In this document: positions 60,842-64,000 of the stretch, in pieces | Layout of the letters: each line of letters starts with the position of its first letter | Numbering within the stretch: position 1 is the stretch's first letter | Assembly (NCBI RefSeq): GCF_012847295.1 | Contig: NZ_JABBDY010000002.1 | Coordinates: 806,001 to 870,000, forward strand | Direction of reading: 5' to 3' | DNA: 64,000 nt | DNA from: Microbacterium sp. MF43 | GTDB taxonomy: Bacteria > Actinomycetota > Actinomycetes > Actinomycetales > Microbacteriaceae | Notes under the pieces: generated by a model | Database searches by the model: none | The model's input: the letters and a program-made list of their open reading frames with translations, nothing else | Told to the model about the DNA's origin: nothing | Program-made: the position numbers and the translations under genes

Positions 60842-62430
60842 TGGCCCGCCGCACCTATCTGTTCGAACCCGCCGGGCTCACCCCCGCACAGCGTCGCGCC
60901 CTCAAACGCGCCGCCCTCCCCCTCCCCGACGCGCAACCGCGCAGGTCGCGGCGCGACCGCGGCCTGCCGGAGCCGGCGGTGCGAGGGCCGTTCGGGCCGG
61001 GGCTGGTTGAGGGCGGGTACTGGAATCTGGCGGGGGCGTCGGTGCCGGCGCATCAGGCGACGTCGCAGCACATCGCCGGGATCTACCCGTTCGTCGCCGA
61101 TGCCGGCCTCGGCCACCGCGGCCCCATTGTCGGGGTCGACCTCAACGCCGACGCACTCTGGCACTTCTCCCCGTGGGAGACGTACATCGATAGCACCGAA
61201 CGCGGCACGTTCTCCACCAACATCCTTGTGCTCGGCGCGTACCGGGCCGGGAAATCGGCCGCCGTGAAGACCCTCGTCACCCGCTCCCTCGCCTTCGGCC
61301 ACCAAGCCGTCGTCCCCTCCGACGCGAAGGGCGAGTGGGTGGTCGTGGCCGACGCGATCCCCGGCGGCACCGTCATCCGCCTCGGCGGCGGCACTCCCGC
61401 CCGCCTCAACCCGCTCGACCGCGGCCCCCGCCGCTCCGACGCGACCGATGAGCAGCACGAGCAGATGGTCCGGCAGCGGCGGATCGCCACCCTCGTCACC
61501 CTCGTCGAACTCGCCCTCTCCGGCACACGGCTCACCGCGGTCGAGCACGCGTGCATCCACGACGCTCTCGAACGTTGCATCACCGACACCCACGACCACC
61601 CCACCCTCCGAGGCGTCTACGACCAGCTCGGACTGATCACGTCTGACCCTTCCGGGGATGCGCGGATGGTGGAGGCGGCGGTGCAACCGAGGTTCGTGCT
61701 GCGCCGTTTCGTGGAAGGCGACTTGTCCGGACTGTTCGAGGACGAGTCCACCGTCTCCTTCGACGCGGACGCCCCCATCGTCGTCGTGGACACCTCCGAG
61801 TTGTTTGCCCGCGGCGACCTGGTCGCGCAGCTGACGCAGGTGTGCACCACCGCGTGGATTCAGGCGGTGGTGTCTGACCGGTCGGCGCACCGCACCCGGT
61901 ACGTGATCCGGGAAGAAGGGTGGCGGGACATGACCTCGCTGGCGGCGTTGCAGATGTATCAGCAGTGGCTGAAGCTGTCGCGGCATTACGGGATCAGCAA
62001 CATCGTGATCCTGCACAAGATGGGCGACCTCGACGCCGTCGGCGACGCCGACTCCCAAGAACGCAACCTCGCCTACTCGATCGTCGGCGACATCGAGAAC
62101 AAGTTCGTCTTCCGCACCAACCACCAAGAACAAACCCCGCTGCGCACCCGGCTGAACCTGCCCGCCCCGCACGTCGATATGGCCAGGCAGCTGCGCAAAG
62201 GCGAGTTCCTCGCCTACGTCGGCCAATACGCCTACCTCGTGGACTGCTTCGCCACCTCCACCGAGTGGGAGTACGAGCTGTTCAAGACCGACGACGCCGT
62301 CCGCGCCTCCGACCACCAGGACCCCCTCCTCGCCATCTCCTCCCCCATCGATCTGGACGACTACTGGCCCGAACCCACTGACACCGGGCTGGACGGCTGG
62401 ATCACCCCCAGCAAGGAGCTGCAGCAATGA
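60838..62430 (+). CDS. VirB4/TraC-like conjugation ATPase
   Basis: 530 residues from GTG 60838 (GTGA overlap). Walker A LGAYRAGKSAAVKTLV near residue 137, VVPSDAKGEW after it, Walker B APIVVVDTSELF near 310 and an IREEGWRDMT arginine-rich segment. It powers substrate or pilin movement through the channel. The AAA core and the surrounding genes match actinobacterial VirB4-type proteins. Confidence 0.88.
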   Translation: MMARRTYLFEPAGLTPAQRRALKRAALPLPDAQPRRSRRDRGLPEPAVRGPFGPGLVEGGYWNLAGASVPAHQATSQHIAGIYPFVADAGLGHRGPIVGVDLNADALWHFSPWETYIDSTERGTFSTNILVLGAYRAGKSAAVKTLVTRSLAFGHQAVVPSDAKGEWVVVADAIPGGTVIRLGGGTPARLNPLDRGPRRSDATDEQHEQMVRQRRIATLVTLVELALSGTRLTAVEHACIHDALERCITDTHDHPTLRGVYDQLGLITSDPSGDARMVEAAVQPRFVLRRFVEGDLSGLFEDESTVSFDADAPIVVVDTSELFARGDLVAQLTQVCTTAWIQAVVSDRSAHRTRYVIREEGWRDMTSLAALQMYQQWLKLSRHYGISNIVILHKMGDLDAVGDADSQERNLAYSIVGDIENKFVFRTNHQEQTPLRTRLNLPAPHVDMARQLRKGEFLAYVGQYAYLVDCFATSTEWEYELFKTDDAVRASDHQDPLLAISSPIDLDDYWPEPTDTGLDGWITPSKELQQ

Positions 62431-63749
62431 GCGCCCTCACCCCACCCCGCATCTACGCCACCATCACCGGCACCGCCGCCACCCTCGTCACCCCCGACGG
62501 CCTCATCGACGCCGTCCTCGCCCAAGGCGACGAAGACATCCGCCACGCCGTCGTCCGCCGCACCGCCGAAGAAGCCCAACGGGCCGGCACCCCCATCGAA
62601 CTGGTCACCGCCGGCGACCGCGGCAATCACCACCTCCTCGTCACCCGCGACGGCGACATCGCCCCCGCCCCCGACCTCCCCGAACCCGAGCCTCAGCTCG
62701 ACCCTGTCCTCGACGAGCGCCCTGAGCCCGAGCCCGAACCGGAGACCGAGCTCGAGACGGCGCAGCGGTTGCGCCGAACCCCGACGACTGACGTGGAGCA
62801 GACGCAGGTCGTCGAAGAAGCAGCCGCCGAGGCACCCGGGCAGGAGTCGTTCATCACCCCCGAAGCCGCCCCGGCTACGGCGGCCACGGGGTGGCGTGGC
62901 GCCCTCGCCGGTATTGGCATCGCGGTGAGGCCGTCGGCGGCGGAGGTGGCGCGGCTCGAGCGGGAGCGGGTCGTGTCGAGGCAGTGGGCCGGATGCCGCA
63001 CCATCGCCGTGGTCAACGGCAAGGGCGGTGTCGGCAAGACCATGACCACCGCGATGCTTGCCGCCGTTTACGCCCGCCACGGCGGCGGCAACGTGCTCGC
63101 CTGGGACAATAACGACACCCGCGGCACCCTCGGCTGGCGCACCGAACAAGGTCTCTACGACACCACCGTCCGCGATCTCCTCCCCGCCGCCGAACAGCTC
63201 CTCGCCCCGACCGCGTCGGTGTCGGACATCTCCCGGTTCGTGCACCACCAGACCACCGACCGGTACGACGTCCTCCGCTCCAACCCCGAACTCCTCGCCA
63301 CGGATCAGCGCATCGAGCACACCGAGTTCGACCTGCTCATGCAGGTCGCCGCCCGTTACTACCGGCTGGTGATCTTCGACTCCGGCAACGACGAATCCGC
63401 CGACCGTTGGCTGCGGATGATCGACTCCAGCTACCAGCTCGTCATCCCCACTCTCGCCGCTCCCGAACCCGCCGAATCCGCTCGCCTCCTCCTGGACGCC
63501 CTGCGCCGTCGCGACGAACGCTCCGCCCTCCTCGCCGACAACGCGATCGTCGTCGTCACCCAACCCGAACCCACCCGGAAGGCCGACACTGCGCGGATCG
63601 TCGACGGGTTTCAGGGGCTGGTGCGCGAAGTCGCCACCATCCCGTTCGACCCGGCGCTGAAGTCCGGACCACTCCGATTCGACGCGCTGCGCCCCGCCAC
63701 CCGGGACGCCTGGGTCACCGTCGCCGCACACGCCGCCACCACTCTTTGA
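62427..63749 (+). CDS. ParA/MinD-like ATPase of the conjugation cluster
   Basis: 440 residues. An N-terminal 150-residue acidic region rich in Glu-Pro pairs precedes a deviant Walker A, VVNGKGGVGKTMTTAMLAAVYA, near residue 195; LAWDNNDTRGTLGW takes the place of the usual D-x-D and VIFDSGNDESADRWLR the Walker B. Similar proteins in actinobacterial elements are thought to position the transfer machinery. Stop is followed by 27 bases and AGGAG before the next gene. Confidence 0.85.
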   Translation: MSALTPPRIYATITGTAATLVTPDGLIDAVLAQGDEDIRHAVVRRTAEEAQRAGTPIELVTAGDRGNHHLLVTRDGDIAPAPDLPEPEPQLDPVLDERPEPEPEPETELETAQRLRRTPTTDVEQTQVVEEAAAEAPGQESFITPEAAPATAATGWRGALAGIGIAVRPSAAEVARLERERVVSRQWAGCRTIAVVNGKGGVGKTMTTAMLAAVYARHGGGNVLAWDNNDTRGTLGWRTEQGLYDTTVRDLLPAAEQLLAPTASVSDISRFVHHQTTDRYDVLRSNPELLATDQRIEHTEFDLLMQVAARYYRLVIFDSGNDESADRWLRMIDSSYQLVIPTLAAPEPAESARLLLDALRRRDERSALLADNAIVVVTQPEPTRKADTARIVDGFQGLVREVATIPFDPALKSGPLRFDALRPATRDAWVTVAAHAATTL

Positions 63750-63776
63750 CACGACAACCGAGGCGAGGAGCACGCT

Positions 63777-64000
63777 ATGGATCGGGGGTTGGTGGGGAGG
63801 TTCGTCGCCGTGGGGGTTGCTGCGGCGATCCTCCTCAGCGTTGCCCTCGGATTCCTCGCCGAAGCGACCACGCAGCTCATCTGCGGTGCCCGCCCCGCCC
63901 CCGCGCACCTGTTCTCCGGACTCTGGCTCGCCGCCACCGGCAACCCCGCCGCATACACCGCGCCCGCCGGGTGCGCGCTGCCGGTGTGGCAGATCCGTGT
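63777..64000 (+). CDS. Probable VirD4/TraG-type coupling protein (5' part only)
   Basis: First 74 residues of a protein running off the window; GAGGAG precedes ATG 63777. One membrane helix (FVAVGVAAAILLSVALGFLA) then a soluble part starting TTQLICGARP with a W near CALPVW. Start-of-coupling-protein topology and position after the ATPase suggest VirD4, but no Walker motif is visible yet. Confidence 0.5.
   Translation, partial: MDRGLVGRFVAVGVAAAILLSVALGFLAEATTQLICGARPAPAHLFSGLWLAATGNPAAYTAPAGCALPVWQIR

Larger units (their letters stand above)
55944..64000 (+). mobile_element. Integrative conjugative element or plasmid-derived transfer region (partial)
   Basis: A continuous rightward set of overlapping genes encodes an actinobacterial type IV secretion apparatus: membrane-anchored TcpC-like protein, M23 peptidase, small pilin-like protein, TrbL/VirB6-like channel, SCO6880-like protein, ATPase, ParA-like ATPase and a likely coupling protein. 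No integrase or attachment site is visible; the element continues past the right edge. Confidence 0.6.

Noticed and set aside
60679-62427. 582-codon minus-strand frame opposite the VirB4-like ATPase
   Set aside because: High-GC antisense shadow, Gly/Val/Asp-rich with no motif, while the plus strand has Walker A and B.
1-64000. CRISPR arrays, tRNA or rRNA genes
   Set aside because: No regularly spaced direct repeats and no tRNA- or rRNA-like sequence were noticed on reading through.

Overview
This window comes from a high-GC Gram-positive actinomycete, most likely Microbacteriaceae (a Microbacterium-like organism). The evidence is strong GC bias at third codon positions, many GTG starts and 4-bp stop/start overlaps, several CUT1-type sugar importers paired with LacI/ROK regulators, a TerC gene behind a yybP-ykoY riboswitch, and an actinobacterial type IV secretion cluster with an SCO6880-like protein. 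The left 50 kb is almost entirely sugar uptake and catabolism. None of the importers has its own ATP-binding subunit here, so they probably share an MsmK/MalK-type ATPase encoded elsewhere.

Region A (1-16.4 kb) is a divergent deoxysugar or sugar-acid locus. Leftward genes encode two Gfo/Idh/MocA oxidoreductases, a lipoprotein binding protein, two permeases, a six-hairpin glycosidase and the start of a second binding protein. Rightward is a tightly overlapped eight-gene operon: fused thiamine-diphosphate E1 alpha-beta, SMP-30 lactonase, SDR, enolase-superfamily dehydratase, DUF4432 epimerase-like protein, SDR, alpha/beta hydrolase and rhamnose-mutarotase-like protein. A repeated ATAGGAT-GA-ATC operator ties the two arms together.

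Region B (16.5-18.6 kb) is a scar: a PfkB kinase remnant, an IS3-family element whose orfA has an early stop, and the tail of another transposase. Region C (18.7-30.5 kb) is an alpha-galactoside locus: ROK regulator, importer, a cytoplasmic GH97, a divergent GH36 alpha-galactosidase, and a secreted GH97 with two CBM35-like modules. A decayed galE follows.

Region D (31.4-41.8 kb) and region E (42.0-51.5 kb) are the most interesting part. Both carry a LacI regulator, a closely paralogous binding protein with two permeases, a nucleoside hydrolase and an ADP-ribosylglycohydrolase (DraG-like) protein. D couples them to an oxidative pathway (SDR, FAH-type hydrolase, enolase-superfamily dehydratase, metallo-beta-lactamase fold, uronate-dehydrogenase-like epimerase). 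E couples them to a PfkB kinase and a secreted beta-helix protein. They look like two solutions to using the same kind of imported pentofuranosyl or ribosyl compound.

Region F (51.4-55.1 kb) holds a small winged-helix regulator and a Mn2+-riboswitch-controlled TerC operon. Region G (55.5-64 kb) is the edge of an integrative conjugative element: a winged-helix regulator, a repeat-bearing promoter, then M23 peptidase, pilin-like, VirB6/TrbL-like, SCO6880-like, ATPase and ParA-like genes. It runs off the end inside a probable coupling-protein gene. No tRNA, rRNA or CRISPR array was seen.
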